A stretch of 64,000 bases of DNA from Paenibacillus glacialis. GTDB lineage: Bacteria; Bacillota; Bacilli; Paenibacillales; Paenibacillaceae. A program made the position numbers and the translations under genes. The notes under the pieces are model-generated. The model searched no databases. It had not been told where the DNA came from and saw nothing but the letters and a program-made list of their open reading frames with translations. The stretch covers positions 62,001 through 126,000 of the forward strand of contig NZ_LVJH01000048.1 in assembly GCF_001637205.1 (NCBI RefSeq), written 5' to 3'. Shown in pieces: positions 22,301-32,100 of this stretch; the stretch's first letter is position 1; every line of letters begins with the position of its first letter.

Positions 22301-25300
22301 GGATCATGCTGATCTGCAGCAAATGCTGGGAATATTCGTAAACACGCTTGCGATGAGAAGTAAGCCAGAAGGTGGAAAGAGCTTCCTTGCATATCTAGAG
22401 GAAGTAAAAGAAACGTGCATGAGCGCATATGAGCATCAGCAGTATCCATTTGAGAATTTGGTAGAAGCACTTGCGATTCCGAGAGATTTAAGCCGCAGTC
22501 CAATATTTGACGTTATGCTAACCATGCAAAATGCGAGTATAGAAGCATTCCATATGGAAGGATTAACGGTCAAACCATATCCATTGGAACAACAAACGAC
22601 AAAGTTTGATATATCCCTGCTAGCAGAAGTTATCGATGATGAGATTCGACTGGAATTTATATACTGTTCCAATTTATTTACAAGTGATACGATGCAACGA
22701 TTTGCTCAGCATTTTGCCAATGTTCTAGCGGTTGTAGTATCAGAGAAGTCGGATCTCACATTGGCAGATATCTCACTTCTAACCAATGAGGAGAAGGTTC
22801 AATACGTAGCTTTAAATGATAGTACAGATGCAAGAATACAGCCGAAATTTAGTACAGTGGTCGAATGGTTTGAAGATCAAGTCGAACGTACGCCTGATCA
22901 AACCGCGCTCGTATATGGGGAAGAAAGATGGACCTTCTTAGAACTGAACTCTAAGGCTAATCAGCTTGCGAGAATGATGATTGAGAATGGTTTCATGGAA
23001 GGTTGCAACATTGCTGGGATTGTAATGGAGAATCGTCCGGAGACGATAGCAGCCTTGTTAGCAACATTGAAAACGGGCGGAGCATATCTACCTATAGATC
23101 CAGAGTTTCCGATCGAACGAGTTGAATATATGCTAAACAATAGTGGCTCCCAATACTTACTAACGTATGAACAGCACTTAGATCAGGTAGGGTCAACGAT
23201 AGAAGTACATGTACTAGATCGTTTAAAAGGATATGAAGGACCCGACCACAATTTAAATATTCAAGTGAAAGAAAATGATCTTGCTTATGTCATTTATACG
23301 TCAGGAACGACAGGTACACCTAAGGGTGTAATGCTCGAACATCGGAATGTTGTTAATTATATACATTGGTTCACCACAACGTACGAGATTAATAGTCTAG
23401 ATAAGACGATACTTCTATCATCGGCTAGTTTTGATCTTTGCTATACGGCTTTATATCCTGCACTAGTCAGTGGTTGTGAACTGCATATGCTCGACCGACA
23501 TGATTATGTCGATCCCGATTGTGTATTGAATTATATTTCATCAAATGAAATTACCTATATTAAGGCTACACCGTCATTATTTCATATTATGGTTAATCAT
23601 GAACGATTTAAAACGAGGACTCTATTGGATTCATTGAAACTTATCGTTCTTGGAGGAGAAAAGATCAAGGTTCAGGATATCGAGCGGTATTATGAACTTT
23701 ATCCACACACAATATTTGTGAACCATTATGGACCGACTGAAGCGACGATTGGGTGTATTGCCCATTCTATAGATTTGGCAGGATTCAAATTATTTCAACA
23801 GCAACCTGTTATCGGTAAACCGATATTCAACACACGAGCATACATTGTTGATGCTTTTGGTAATCCGCTACCTGATGGTGTTCCGGGAGAACTTGTTATC
23901 GCTGGGAATGGACTTGCACGGGGGTATTTAAATCAGGATGAACTTACAAAACAAAAATTTGTCCAATTCCCGTTCAAACGTGGAGAAAGGTTATATACCA
24001 CAGGAGATCGGGTCAAGAGATTATCAAATGGGGATATTGCATTTATTGGAAGAATGGATCAACAAGTCAAAATCAGAGGGTATAGGGTAGAACCCGCTGA
24101 GATTGAAGCACATGTCTTGACGCATTCAAATGTTCAGGAAGCCGTACTTATGGTGAAAGAAAGCGATGATACAAATTACTTGTGTGCTTATATTGTTACG
24201 CAGGATGGTCTGACCGCGATAGAGATCCGTAATTATTTGGCGACACGATTACCGCATTATATGATCCCTGCTGCTTTCGTCTTCCTTGATCAAATGCCTT
24301 TGAACGAGAATGGTAAATTAGACTATAAAGCGTTGCCCGAACCACTTACAGACATAGAGTCTTCAGATACGTATTCAGCCCCAGTCAACGAAATTGAGGA
24401 AGCGTTGGTGCGCGTATGGGAAGATACATTAGGTGTTAAGGGAATTGGTACAGATCATCATTTCTTCGAATATGGTGGAGATTCGATCAAAGCATTGCAA
24501 ATCTCTTCGCGACTAATGGCTTATGGTCTGAAGATGGAAATGAGAGACTTATTTAAATACCCTAGAATTAGAGAATTGAGTAGGTATGTTCAAGCATCCA
24601 TCAGCGAAATAAGTCAAGAGTTGGTGATAGATGCAGTGGGATTAACGCCAATTCAATATCGGTTGTTTGAGCAAAAGTGGGAGCTTGTTGGGCATTATAA
24701 TCACTCCCTCATGTTATATACACGCAAAAAATTTGAGACCGAGCTTTTAATGCAATCATTCAACCATATGGTAGAGCACCATGATGCTCTGAGGATGAGA
24801 TTTAGCCGTGGAGATAACCGTGTCGTACAGTTCAATCATGGTTTAGAAGGAGACACGTTTTTTAAATTAGACGTTATTGATTTTACAGGGAGAGAAGATT
24901 GCAAAGCTGACATCGAACAACAATCGGCAAGGATGCAAGCTGGATTGAATATCGAGCAAGGTCCACTCATCCAATTGGTCTTGTATCGTACGGATATCGG
25001 TGATTATTTACTCATTATTATTCATCATCTTGTGATAGACGGTGTATCTTGGCGCTTTATTCTGGAAGACTTCACCATGATCTACAAGCAATTAGTTGAA
25101 CAGAAAGCTATTAAACTTCCTGCGAAGACGAATTCTTTCAGTGATTGGTCAAAGAGCCTCGCTAAGTATTCAGTAAGCAAAGCGTTGCTGAATGAAACAA
25201 AGTATTGGAGTCAAGTAGAGCAGACCTATACGGTTGAATTACCAGTCGATCACAGCATCGAATGCAATAAAGCTTATGATCATGCCATTGTGAAAATGAC

Positions 25301-26045
25301 TTTGGATACAGACTCAACTCAAAAGTTATTAACAGATGTTCATCATGCGTATAGTACGGAAATAAATGATATTTTGTTAGCAACCTTAAACCTGACGCTT
25401 CAAGAATGGGTCGGTTCTGCTCCTGTTCTCATTCAGATGGAAGGACATGGCCGAGAAGCAGTGATTAAAGAGATCGATGTGTCGAGAACGGTTGGATGGT
25501 TCACATCGGTATTCCCTTTCGTACTTGGAACAGAAGGCGTAAATGATTTTTCAGAGATCATTAAGACGACCAAGGATAATTTGCGACGTATACCGGGAAA
25601 AGGCATCGGCTATGATATTTTGAAATATTTAACTGCGAAGGATTCGTCGATAGACCTACCTTTACATTTCCAACTTAAACCGGAAATTGTATTTAACTAT
25701 TTGGGGCAGTTCGACAAGGCCGTAGTTCAGAGCGACTTGTTTGAACTTTCAGATGTGTCCACAGGGCCTGAGATAGGGGGACAGATCGAGAAAGTCCAGA
25801 AGTTGGAGTTGAACGGTATGGTGATTGGAGGGGAGTTGACGATAGATTTGGTTTACAACCAATCTCAGTATGATGCGGACACGATACAAAGGTTGGCAAA
25901 CCGATATAAAGACCATCTAATCGATATCATCCACCACTGTTGCCACAAACAAGTTAAGGAGATCACACCTACAGATTATCAATACAATAAGTTGTCACAA
26001 AAACAGCTAGATAATATTTCTAAGAGATTAAAAGGCAAGCGGTAG
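10317..26045 (+). CDS. Hybrid PKS/NRPS starter synthetase (MycA/ItuA-like), FAAL-ACP-KS-ACP-AMT-C-dA-PCP-C-A-PCP-C-A-PCP-E
   Basis: This 5242-residue megasynthase activates a fatty acid, extends it by one malonate, aminates the beta-keto carbon and adds two residues. Domains in order: fatty-acyl ligase (1-580, SSGSTGDPKG near 173); ACP (Ser621); KS (679-1110, C852, H983, H1023); ACP (Ser1352); PLP aminotransferase (1545-1965, K1803); C (H2127, H2128, D2132); a remnant A domain (2441-2600); PCP (Ser2638). Then C (H2819), A and PCP (Ser3676); C (H3857), A and PCP (Ser4723); E (H4903, H4904, D4908). Pocket residues read DILQMGMVWK (close to Gly) and DLTKVGHIGK (the Asp code), so Gly then D-Asp. 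There is no AT domain; the upstream transacylase supplies it. Start ATG 10317 is chosen over TTG 10299 because GGGGAGG (10304-10310) lies between them. Confidence 0.9.
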   Translation: MFTKQFTTLIDVIKERGKADNRGITFIESDDHEDRLTYKDLYEQALAFLANLQASGVSQGQEVVFQIENNRNFIISFWACILGGIIPVPVSIGNNDEHKSKVFKIWDVLARPYMVTETKILADLEKYIIKSGQNDLNDKIRDKIMLIDESDLFLRQHPAQVYTAQPEEIAFIQFSSGSTGDPKGVILTHKNLIYNASGMLNCSKITAEDSYLQWMPLTHDMGLICNHISPLVAEVDQYIMPTSLFIRQPLLWIKKASEHEVSIISSPNFGYKYFLQFFKPEKAVDWDLSRIRIIYNGAEPISTALCNTFLDTLDAYKLKRTSMCTVYGLAEASVGVSIPNAEEEFVTIYLNREHLGIGKQVVEVDEHSNKSLSFVEVGYPIDYCQVRICDDDNNELEYNTIGHIHIKGDNVTQGYYRNHEATRNLLTSDGWVKTGDLGFLRNTQLIITGREKDVIFVNGQNIYPHDLERIAEEVEGVELGRTAACGVYNSNLKKEEIVLFIVSKKKLEKLIPTVALLKKLLNQRGGWEIADIIPIKRMPKTTSGKVQRYKLGQQYENGEFADISQELRNLALASNEVKEDVSTIALTLSELEHEIQVIFRDVLEGKLVNIQDSYFDMGANSLQLVQIADRIEQKFHVKLTVADLFAYPSIVELSKYLKSDSGDMIDSISNQNEDLDRPRDIAIIGMSLNLPGASDLQTYWSNLAEGRNHIEAYNPSRREDAKDYLSIIDWNKEESEFRVGGYLDEIDKFDYSFFKVAPNEAKFMDPNQRLFTQQAWHTLEDAGYAGNKLRGRNVGVYAGFSKVGYDYERLISKYDPERISNYIVGNLPSVLASRIAYFLDLKGPAVTIDTACSSSLVAVHLACQGIRNGECEMAIAGGVRTSLLPLALGLDMESQDGRTRAFDANSDGTGVSEGVASVLLKPLSQALLDGDHVYAVIKGSAINQDGTTIGITAPNPTAQTEVIQAAWKDAGIHPDTLTFIEAHGTGTKLGDPVEFSALEKAFENYTDRKQYCALGSVKTNIGHTFEASGIAGLIKSVLMLKHRQNPPLVHFRQPNNNIKFEESPFYIDTELASFEESSQPLRCGVSSFGFSGTNCHIVMEEYVHNKVEEQTKENVQPHIFTLSAKNESALYELINRYKSYVSAYSGDAIADICYTVTTGRTHLEHRLAFVCSTREELINKLETLISEGEHTGIYKGVYRVVSDSEYLRKQGEITESEINDISQEITEELMAISLVSTADVDRLNRICERYVQGARVNWEQLYTTHSVRKIPLPLYPFDRKRCWIEIERIDKRDVEARPMQSNTGVLRVTSTEASDHTSEIQETVKQMVSQASGLHLDEIDEHAHFLEMGLDSIMLVQIRKEINQLFKIDIAIERFFDSITNVNSLAEFVTKNTDFHPFKSQREVGPTHKDIVWSGLEEQRLQSAASVSTEVGDPIQATVGDSSIERIFAQQLELMNTQQQNISDIVGRQLELLSGHSLNEGISRKKVPEVRPLKVVKGGQDEAKPFIPYQPMIIGENGDFTEQQRKYLNQFLEQYVSHTQGSKSYIQQTRYVHANNRNVPGFRSYWKEIVYPIVAERSSGAKLWDVDGNEYIDLTMGFGVNLLGHNPDLIVSEMEAQAFSSLPPLGPMSDLAGEVASRISRITGVDRVAFYNSGTEAVMVALRTARAATGRSKIVVFSGSYHGTFDGVLGVAHPESDEGPALPMAPGIHADYVNDVLILNYNKPESLDMIRKHAHELAAVLVEPVQSRRPDLQPHKFLKQLREITSQSGTALIFDEVITGFRIGIGGAQAWFGIQADLVIYGKVVGGGLPIGIVAGKEQFMDPIDGGAWTFGDASYPLKAAQKTFVGGTFCTHPLTMRLALKTMDYLESQGSTLYEELNQNTNELVSELNSFFKKRGVPIHMVNFGSLFRFVSFGDIELFFYHLIQKGLYVWEGRNCFLSTAHTRDDIDTIIHIVKQSVSDLQRGGFLPGTPDPSNDDDRNKVLVSEKEQEAVTASLSNEQKQLWIASITGGPASASLNESVLLKMKGIINIEALQQAVNMLTKRHEALRTVIDPSGEFQVIMPELKSRIMVEDFRGESADTSKSKIESWLATDAATAFEMHASKPLFRITQLKVTDMESLIVLTFHHIIVDGWSIAVFIGELELAYSAICNHRIPELSEAIPFRQYLEWQEQLQQEEEAAKAATYWENQFIKPIPVLHLPSPKGHLSKKTFNANRYTLKLDRAISKELRALSIKSKNSLFITMLTAYNLFLHRLAGQQHIVVGIPTAGQSHMGETNLIGNCVNLFPVYTQVEGSDSITDYLHTVKITMQQMEQYQGFSLAKLVERIPGVRVPVINILFNMDRPVRKLHFNGVDTEIVPYPVKYLHYDLFLNVTDINQELWLDFDYSTDLIEPDVMKIWAEGYRQLLLGMIQEPSRLVSHVSLLNDDHIQTLTEIWNNNEGKCVLDQYRSPALIGVVGEMFIVDPRNIPVYENMIETKKQAVIMPSGEILICGEVSRMGLIRGYRVNLVQLEEALSKLKCLKQAQIAIRTLDGDDNNQELIAYIGASIEAVNLATIRLELADTLPEYLIPPHIILLESFPLLADGTIDDHALPVPDTEHMEQEPLNETEVTLIRMWCELLGTERVGVHQHFFSLGGNSLKATVMLSRIYQEFGYRIPLGQWFQYPTIKELAKLISGVDGDVYQPIPVQEQHEISEISTAQKRIYVLDQLEEGTLVHNIPGQIVIEGKLDADRLIGAIQQIVTRHHVFRTTFEILHGDIIQRLGEVSLLNVPFTELDNPLDVEQRFLQFVKPFDLSEAPLFRVELLKYSESEHMLFIDMHHMISDGYSMAIFMEELIKLYEGQSLPELRIQYSDFSVWQQQILHEQRISDQEAYWVNQFEGELPVLNLPTDYPRPGKLSMEGKRLTVSLDERLTKRMRQLAQQTDTSIFMVMLSAYNILLHKYTGQNDLIVGTPVSGRNHPDIESLIGVFINTVAIRSSPTNDKVYREFLEEVKYNSIAAFDNQDYPFELLVDQLNIRRDISRNPLFDTMFILQNMDFRVSSSADVTFRPNERNLGISPYDLTLSAEDWNDQCITLHLDYSTKLFKEEKIERMLSHYVNILNSVVDNVDVCLSQIHMLTEEERQQLLFEFNDTELPYDKTQTIPQLFQIQVERTPDDIAIECGSKYYSYKELDIRSSQLAAALLEQGVLPGTIVGVMVKRSIDLVVALLGVLKAGGAYLPIDPDYPAKRIEYMLTDSGAQLLLTEADLINHMECHVRTLCIHDDNLYTKEIDNARFPMNNAGHIAYVIYTSGSTGNPKGVMITHQAVHNFIDAMCEIINFTSGKTILGLTTISFDIFVLETWVPLTKGLKVVIADEIEQMDPKALHQLITSQHVEMLQITPSRLKMLMADDPFMAFLEKVSDIMVGGEPLPIHLMKKLKRHEHLRIYNMYGPTETTVWSCVSDLTFKNNVDIGHPIANTQLYIVDADNELVPIGVPGELCIAGDGLAAGYWKREDLTQQKFIDNPHVPGFKMYRTGDMAKWREDGTVEYLGRTDLQVKIRGYRIELEEIEKIMINQLSVQEAVVVAKEDEDGNSYLCAYFVSERKTQLSQMRDNLLQVLPEYMVPSYFIPLEQMPLTPNGKIDKKALPNPEMNNSNITAYVPPGDAIEERLVTIWQEELSLNQIGIHDNFFERGGHSLKATIMRARMNKEFGVDIPLRGIFQYPTIKGISELLQGMDQKLHIEIPVVEKRAYYGVSAAQKRLFILDQMNGANTSYNMTAAFEIHGDLNIPKLDNIFWELMQRHDAFRTSFEIVDGEPVQIIHPNIEFKLEYYGKVENTELKRLIEQFIIPFDLSVAPLFRANLVQLNEQHFVLFIDMHHIISDGTSVGLFIDEFNALYSGSELPEISIQYKDYAAWHNERFVQGIYEEQKQYWMERLAGELPVLNMPTDFKRPQRHSFDGGKIEYIIPSEISSKLQKLAGETETTLYMILLAGYSILLSKYSGQEDIIVGSAVAGRDHADLQQMLGIFVNTLAMRSKPEGGKSFLAYLEEVKETCMSAYEHQQYPFENLVEALAIPRDLSRSPIFDVMLTMQNASIEAFHMEGLTVKPYPLEQQTTKFDISLLAEVIDDEIRLEFIYCSNLFTSDTMQRFAQHFANVLAVVVSEKSDLTLADISLLTNEEKVQYVALNDSTDARIQPKFSTVVEWFEDQVERTPDQTALVYGEERWTFLELNSKANQLARMMIENGFMEGCNIAGIVMENRPETIAALLATLKTGGAYLPIDPEFPIERVEYMLNNSGSQYLLTYEQHLDQVGSTIEVHVLDRLKGYEGPDHNLNIQVKENDLAYVIYTSGTTGTPKGVMLEHRNVVNYIHWFTTTYEINSLDKTILLSSASFDLCYTALYPALVSGCELHMLDRHDYVDPDCVLNYISSNEITYIKATPSLFHIMVNHERFKTRTLLDSLKLIVLGGEKIKVQDIERYYELYPHTIFVNHYGPTEATIGCIAHSIDLAGFKLFQQQPVIGKPIFNTRAYIVDAFGNPLPDGVPGELVIAGNGLARGYLNQDELTKQKFVQFPFKRGERLYTTGDRVKRLSNGDIAFIGRMDQQVKIRGYRVEPAEIEAHVLTHSNVQEAVLMVKESDDTNYLCAYIVTQDGLTAIEIRNYLATRLPHYMIPAAFVFLDQMPLNENGKLDYKALPEPLTDIESSDTYSAPVNEIEEALVRVWEDTLGVKGIGTDHHFFEYGGDSIKALQISSRLMAYGLKMEMRDLFKYPRIRELSRYVQASISEISQELVIDAVGLTPIQYRLFEQKWELVGHYNHSLMLYTRKKFETELLMQSFNHMVEHHDALRMRFSRGDNRVVQFNHGLEGDTFFKLDVIDFTGREDCKADIEQQSARMQAGLNIEQGPLIQLVLYRTDIGDYLLIIIHHLVIDGVSWRFILEDFTMIYKQLVEQKAIKLPAKTNSFSDWSKSLAKYSVSKALLNETKYWSQVEQTYTVELPVDHSIECNKAYDHAIVKMTLDTDSTQKLLTDVHHAYSTEINDILLATLNLTLQEWVGSAPVLIQMEGHGREAVIKEIDVSRTVGWFTSVFPFVLGTEGVNDFSEIIKTTKDNLRRIPGKGIGYDILKYLTAKDSSIDLPLHFQLKPEIVFNYLGQFDKAVVQSDLFELSDVSTGPEIGGQIEKVQKLELNGMVIGGELTIDLVYNQSQYDADTIQRLANRYKDHLIDIIHHCCHKQVKEITPTDYQYNKLSQKQLDNISKRLKGKR
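17637..18116 (+). other. Vestigial adenylation domain within the starter synthetase
   Basis: Between a full C domain and the PCP at Ser2638, only the C-terminal part of an A domain remains. IGVVGEMFI matches core A7 (GVPGELCI), a stretch ending IRGYRVNLVQLEEAL matches A8-A9, and DGTIDDHAL matches A10 but has lost its lysine. Cores A1-A6 are absent. It cannot activate an amino acid. The flanking C and PCP probably just pass the beta-amino acyl chain on to the first real module, as the C-PCP after the aminotransferase does in MycA-type proteins. Confidence 0.8.
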
Positions 26046-26109
26046 ATACGGATAGATAATGGCGTGTTTATTAAATCAGTTCGTATCCTAGAGGGGGAGT
26101 GAAAACTAA

Positions 26110-29100
26110 GTGAGCAATCCTGAAATTGAGAAAATATACCCATTAACGCCAACACAAGAAGGGATCCTGTTCCATTCCCTATTGGAACCCAGTTCCGAAG
26201 CGTACTCTGAGTATATTTCATTCACAATAAAGGGGGATATCCAATCCCCTTTAATGGTACAAAGTTTTACCAAATTGATCGAACGTTATGACGTCCTAAG
26301 AACGGTGTTTATCTACACAGATGTAGATCAACCTCTACAAATCGTATTGGAAGATAGTGAACCGCATATACACGTTGAAGATATATCTGCTCATAGTGAT
26401 GAGGAACAGATACGTTTGATAGAGGCATATAAATTGCAGGATCAGGATAAAGGTTTCGATCTGGAGACGGGACCCTTAATTCGGATGGCTATGTTTAGAG
26501 TGAATAAACAAATCTATAAAGTGATCTGGAGATTTCATCATATTATTATGGATGGCTGGTGTCTTGGTATTCTGGCACGTGATTTATTTCAAATATATGA
26601 ATCCTTGGCGGGGTACAATCGATTACAACTTGATGCTCTCTATCCTTACAGCGACTATATTCAATGGCTAGGTGAACAGGATCAAGATGTAGCTATACAA
26701 TATTGGAGGAATTATTTAGAGGATTACGAACTGCGGGCAGTTATCCCATCCACTAAAGGGGCAATACTGGCTGACGGATTTGATCACCGAAAATATCATT
26801 TCAAATGGGATTCTGAGACTACCAGTAGGCTTCAAAAGATTGCTATAGACAATCAGGTTACGGTAAGTACGATCTTTCATGCGATTTGGGGTATTTTGTT
26901 ACAACAATATAATCATAGTGAAGATGTTGTCTTCGGTTCGGTAGTATCGGGAAGACCTCCTGAATTACCTGGGGTTGAGAACATGGTCGGTTTATTTATT
27001 AATACGATTCCGTTACGAGTAAAAGCCGATACAAGTACTACCTTTAAAGAGCTACTGGGTGAGGTACATGATTCAATTCTAGAGGCGAACAAGTATAACT
27101 ATGTTTCATTAGCAGAAATTCAGTCTGGAACTGTACTCAAGAATAACCTTATTAACCATATCATTGTGTTTGAGAATTATCCGATGGACAAGGTTATTGA
27201 CGGCGATGAAGAACATCTTGTTTCAATGATTGATAGTGAAATGATAGAACACACAAATTATGATCTGGATGTTACTGTATTTCCAGAGCGTGAGCTTGAA
27301 GTATTATTCACATATAACGGATTCATTTATGATGAGGAATTCCTTCGAAACGTAGAAGGTCATTTGAAACGAATTGTAACGACAGTATTAGAAGATGTAA
27401 ATGTTAGAGTACTTGACATTGAAATGATCACTGTAGAAGAGAAACAAACGATATTATCTGATTTTAATCAGACAGATAAAGCTTATCTATTCGACAAGCC
27501 TGTTCATCAACTAATAGAAGAGCAAGCACGTAAATGCCCACATAAAATTGCGCTGATCTATAAAGATGAGAAAATGACCTACGAACAGTTAAATCGCAAT
27601 GCGAATTGGCTTGCGAGAATATTTATGGAACGCGGATTGCGGCACGGTGATTTCGCAGCGGTAATGCTGGAACGCTCACCCATCATGGTCGAGAGTATTT
27701 TGGCAATATGGAAAGTTGGTGCGGCCTATATACCGGTGGATGTCCATTACCCAGAAGAAAGGAAAGCAGGTATCATAGCCGATTCGGATGCTAGGATCGT
27801 AATTACTGTATCAGAATATGTAGAAGAAGGACTGTGTGCACAGGATCTGAAAAGGTTCGTAGAGGTGGATAACCTCATCTATCCATCAGATGAAACTTCT
27901 TGTACGAATGTAAGTCATAAGGTATCTATTAACGATCTGGCATATACTCTGTTCACCTCAGGGTCTACTGGCAAACCTAAAGGTGTAATGATTGAACATC
28001 TTGGCATGTTAAATCATATATGGGCTGAAGCTGATGATCTAGGATTGTCAGAGAATATCGTGTTTGCACAAACGGCAAATCATTGCTTTGATATTTCTGT
28101 ATGGCAGTTTTTCGGTGCCTTAGTGCTTGGTGGAACAACAGTGATTTATTCAGATGATCTTATTCTTGCACCGAAGCTGTTTCTCAACCAAGTTATCAGT
28201 GATCATGTGACATTACTGGAAGTAGTACCTTCATATTTGACAATCTTGCTAGATTTGATTGAGGAACAGTCTATTCAATTCCATCGATTGCAACATTTAA
28301 TCATTACCGGTGAAGCTGCTACCCCTGCACTTGTAAAACGCTGGTTTACACTTTGTCCAAATATTAAGATGGTGAATGCTTATGGACCGGCGGAAGCTTC
28401 AGATGATATTTGTCAATACGTTATGGATCATGTACCAGCATATTTGGAGCAAATCCCGGTTGGGAAACCTCTTGCTAATATTCAGATGTATGTCGTGAAT
28501 GCTCAAATGCATTTGTGTCCAATTGGAGTAATAGGTGAAATTTGTGTGGCAGGAATTGCAGTTGGAAGAGGTTACCTTAATGATCCGGAGCGAACGGAAA
28601 AGGTCTTTATGGAGGATCCATTTGTGTTACAGTCGGGTGTAAGATTGTACAAAACAGGAGATCTAGGAAGATGGCTACCGGACGGGAACATCGAATTTAT
28701 AGGTCGCAAAGATCATCAGGTTAAAATTAGAGGTTTCCGCATTGAACTAGGTGAGATCGAGCATCGGTTAACCGAGTACGATCAGGTTCGAGAGGCAGTA
28801 GTTATCGTTAAAGAAGAGAATGGGAAGGGGAAATATCTATGTGCATATTACACAGCGAATATAGATATTAAACCTTCCGATATCAAGGCTAATTTATATA
28901 CTTGTATGCCAGAATATATGGTTCCCCAAGTCTTGGTACAACTAGAGAATATGCCGCTTAATGCAAATGGGAAGATCAACCGCAGTCAATTACCTGATCT
29001 TGTTCACGACCGATCGGATACACCCTTTGTACTCGCTAGCAATGAGATAGAAAAAGTGCTGGTTTCCATTTGGAGTGAAGTTTTAGGCGTGGAGAAAGTG

Positions 29101-32100
29101 AGTATTGCAGCAAACTTTTTTGAATTAGGTGGTCATTCACTGAAAGCGACTATTCTGGTTTCTAAAATAAATGGGGAGCTTAGCGTAGATGTGAAGGTGA
29201 AAGATGTTTTTCAATTTCCAACTATTGTTGAGTTGGCACATCGAATTCAAGGATTAAGCGAATATACGTCAACAAAGATTTCACCCGTTGAGATAAATGA
29301 CTATTACCCAGTGAGCCCCGCACAAAGAAGAATGTTTGTTTTACACACGTTAGAAGAGTTGGGATCAACTGCTTATAATATGCCGTTTGCATATCGTGTT
29401 CAAGGTAATTTGGATATTGAATACTTTAGGCATATGATTACGAAGTTCATCGAACGTCATGAGGGATTTAGGACATCGTTTCAAGTGATTGATGGGGAGA
29501 TTGTACAGATTATTCATCCAGTGGTGGAATGTAAGCTAGAGATTATAGATATGCGAGATACTTCTGATGATGAAATAAATCAAAGGGTGTTCTCGTTTAT
29601 TCAACCATTCGATTTAGAGGCACCTCCATTATTGAGATTTCAGCTGCTTCATACCAGCGAACAAGCATATATTCTACTCATTGACATGCATCATATCATT
29701 TCGGATGGATTGTCAGGTGCCATTATGTTGCGTGAGTTAGAACAGTTATATCAAGGTGAATTACTGACCCCACTTGAGATTCAGTATAAGGATTTCGCAG
29801 TGTGGTTGAACGAACGGCTTACTAGTGAAGAGATGAAAGAACATGAGGCATATTGGTTAGAGCACTTTAGTGGTGATCTACCTGTGCTCAACATGCCACT
29901 TGATTATAGAAGGCCGCCTTTGCAGAGCTTTAAGGGGCATACATTGCATTTCACGATAGAATCCCAACTTGCCAAAGCTATCAGGGCACTTGTCAGTGGA
30001 TCAAGGGTTACCTTATATTCGGTGTTACTTGCGGCATATAACGTCGTGTTAATGAAATATTCAGGACAAGAGGACATCATTGTAGGCTCACCGATAGCAG
30101 GCAGAAATCATCAAGATGTGCAACAGATGTTGGGTATGTTTATTAACACTGTTGCACTTCGCAACTTTCCAGATCGTAATAAGACGTTTCATCAATTTGT
30201 CCAAGAAGTTTCCGATCATACACTTTCAGCTATTGAACATCAGGATCTACCATTTGAGCGATTAGTGGAACTGCTTGATGTTGCCAGAGATACAAGTCGC
30301 AATCCACTGTTTGACACCATGTTCAATTTGACAGATATCGAGGAAGAGGAAATTCATATGGGTGAAATGCTAATGACACCATACGAGCTTAATAATAATA
30401 TTGCTAAATTTGATCTTATGCTTGATATATACACAGATACTTCGGAGATCAAATTTGATTTGCAGTATAATATTGACTTATTTACCTTAGACACCGCGGA
30501 GAAATTCGGGCTCCATTTCATAGAGATTTTGAATAAAGCCACTGCTAATCCCGATCTCCTGTTAGTGGAGCTGGATATGTTCACGTCTAATGAACATAAG
30601 GAAATGATTGATTTATGTACAGGAAGAGTAGCTGATTACGACTTTAGCCGAACGGTGCATGAACGGTTTGAACAGTTCACTGTGGAAAGACCAAGTCAAG
30701 CCGCAGTCCTGTATGGGGGCAAAGAGATTACATATGCAGAGCTGAATGCACAAGCGAATCGAATGGGTCATTATCTCCGTAGACAGTTAGGCACTTTTCA
30801 ACCAGATACGGTTGTAGCTGTTATGCTTGATCGTTCGCCTCCTTTTATTCAAAGTGTGCTTGGTGTGTGGAAGGCAGGCGGAGCTTACGTTCCTATCGAT
30901 ATTGAGTATGGTATAAAGCGCAAATCAGGTATATTAAAAGATTCAGGCGCTCAAGTGTTAATTACGCGATCTGAATATTTGAAGGATGGATTGGATACTG
31001 AATACGGTGCTCTAATCATATGTCTTGATCTGATTGAATCTGAATTATTGGAAGAAAATGATGAGAATCTAGTTGTTAAGTCTGATATAAATAGTCTAGC
31101 TTATATATTATTTACCTCAGGATCGACAGGCAAACCTAAAGGTGTAATGATCGAACATCTCGGCATGCTGAATCATATTTTGGCAGAAGCAGATGAACTA
31201 GGGTTGGATGGAAATCTCGTCTTTGCTCAAAATGCAAATATTTGTTTTGACATTTCAGTCTGGCAATGTTTCGGAGCACTCGCACTTGGAGGTACAACAA
31301 CAATTTATCCAAATGACCTTGTGATGGAAGTGGAACGATTTATACACAGGGTGTCAGAGGATAAAGTTACGCTTTTAGAAGTCGTTCCATCCTATCTAGC
31401 GGTTATGTTAGATGCTATGGAGAAAACAAAGATAAAGTTACCTTTTCTGCGTTATCTTATGATTACGGGAGAAACGATAAAGACCGATTTGGCTCAGAGA
31501 TGGCTGGAACTACACCCTCTCATTAAAATCATTAATGCCTATGGTCCAGCGGAGGCTTCTGACGATATAAGTCAGTATGTTATTGACAACATTCCAACGG
31601 GGATGGATAACATTCCAATCGGTAAGCCTATTGCCAATGTAAATCTCTATGTGACAGATGAACAGATGAAATTATGTCCAGTTGGGGTATTCGGGGAAAT
31701 TTGCGTATCAGGTATCGGCGTAGGTAGAGGATATATTAATGATTCTGAAAGAACGTCTCAGTCGTTCATAAATAATCCTTTTGCTAAGGAAGATGACAGG
31801 AATAATCGTCTTTATAAAACGGGAGATTTAGGACGATGGCTTCCTGATGGGAATTTGGAGTTTATCGGGCGTAAAGATTTTCAAGTTAAAATTAGGGGAT
31901 TTCGTATTGAGCTTGAGGAGATTGAAGTTAGTATTTCACAATATCCGAATATACAGCAAACGGTGGTTCTAGCACGGGAAGATGAGTTGGGCAGTAAATA
32001 TTTATGTGCTTATGTGGTCATGGAATCATTGGATGCTGCTTCTGAAGATGTCTATCTTCGGGCACTCAAGGAGCATCTAGAGAGTACACTTCCCAACTAT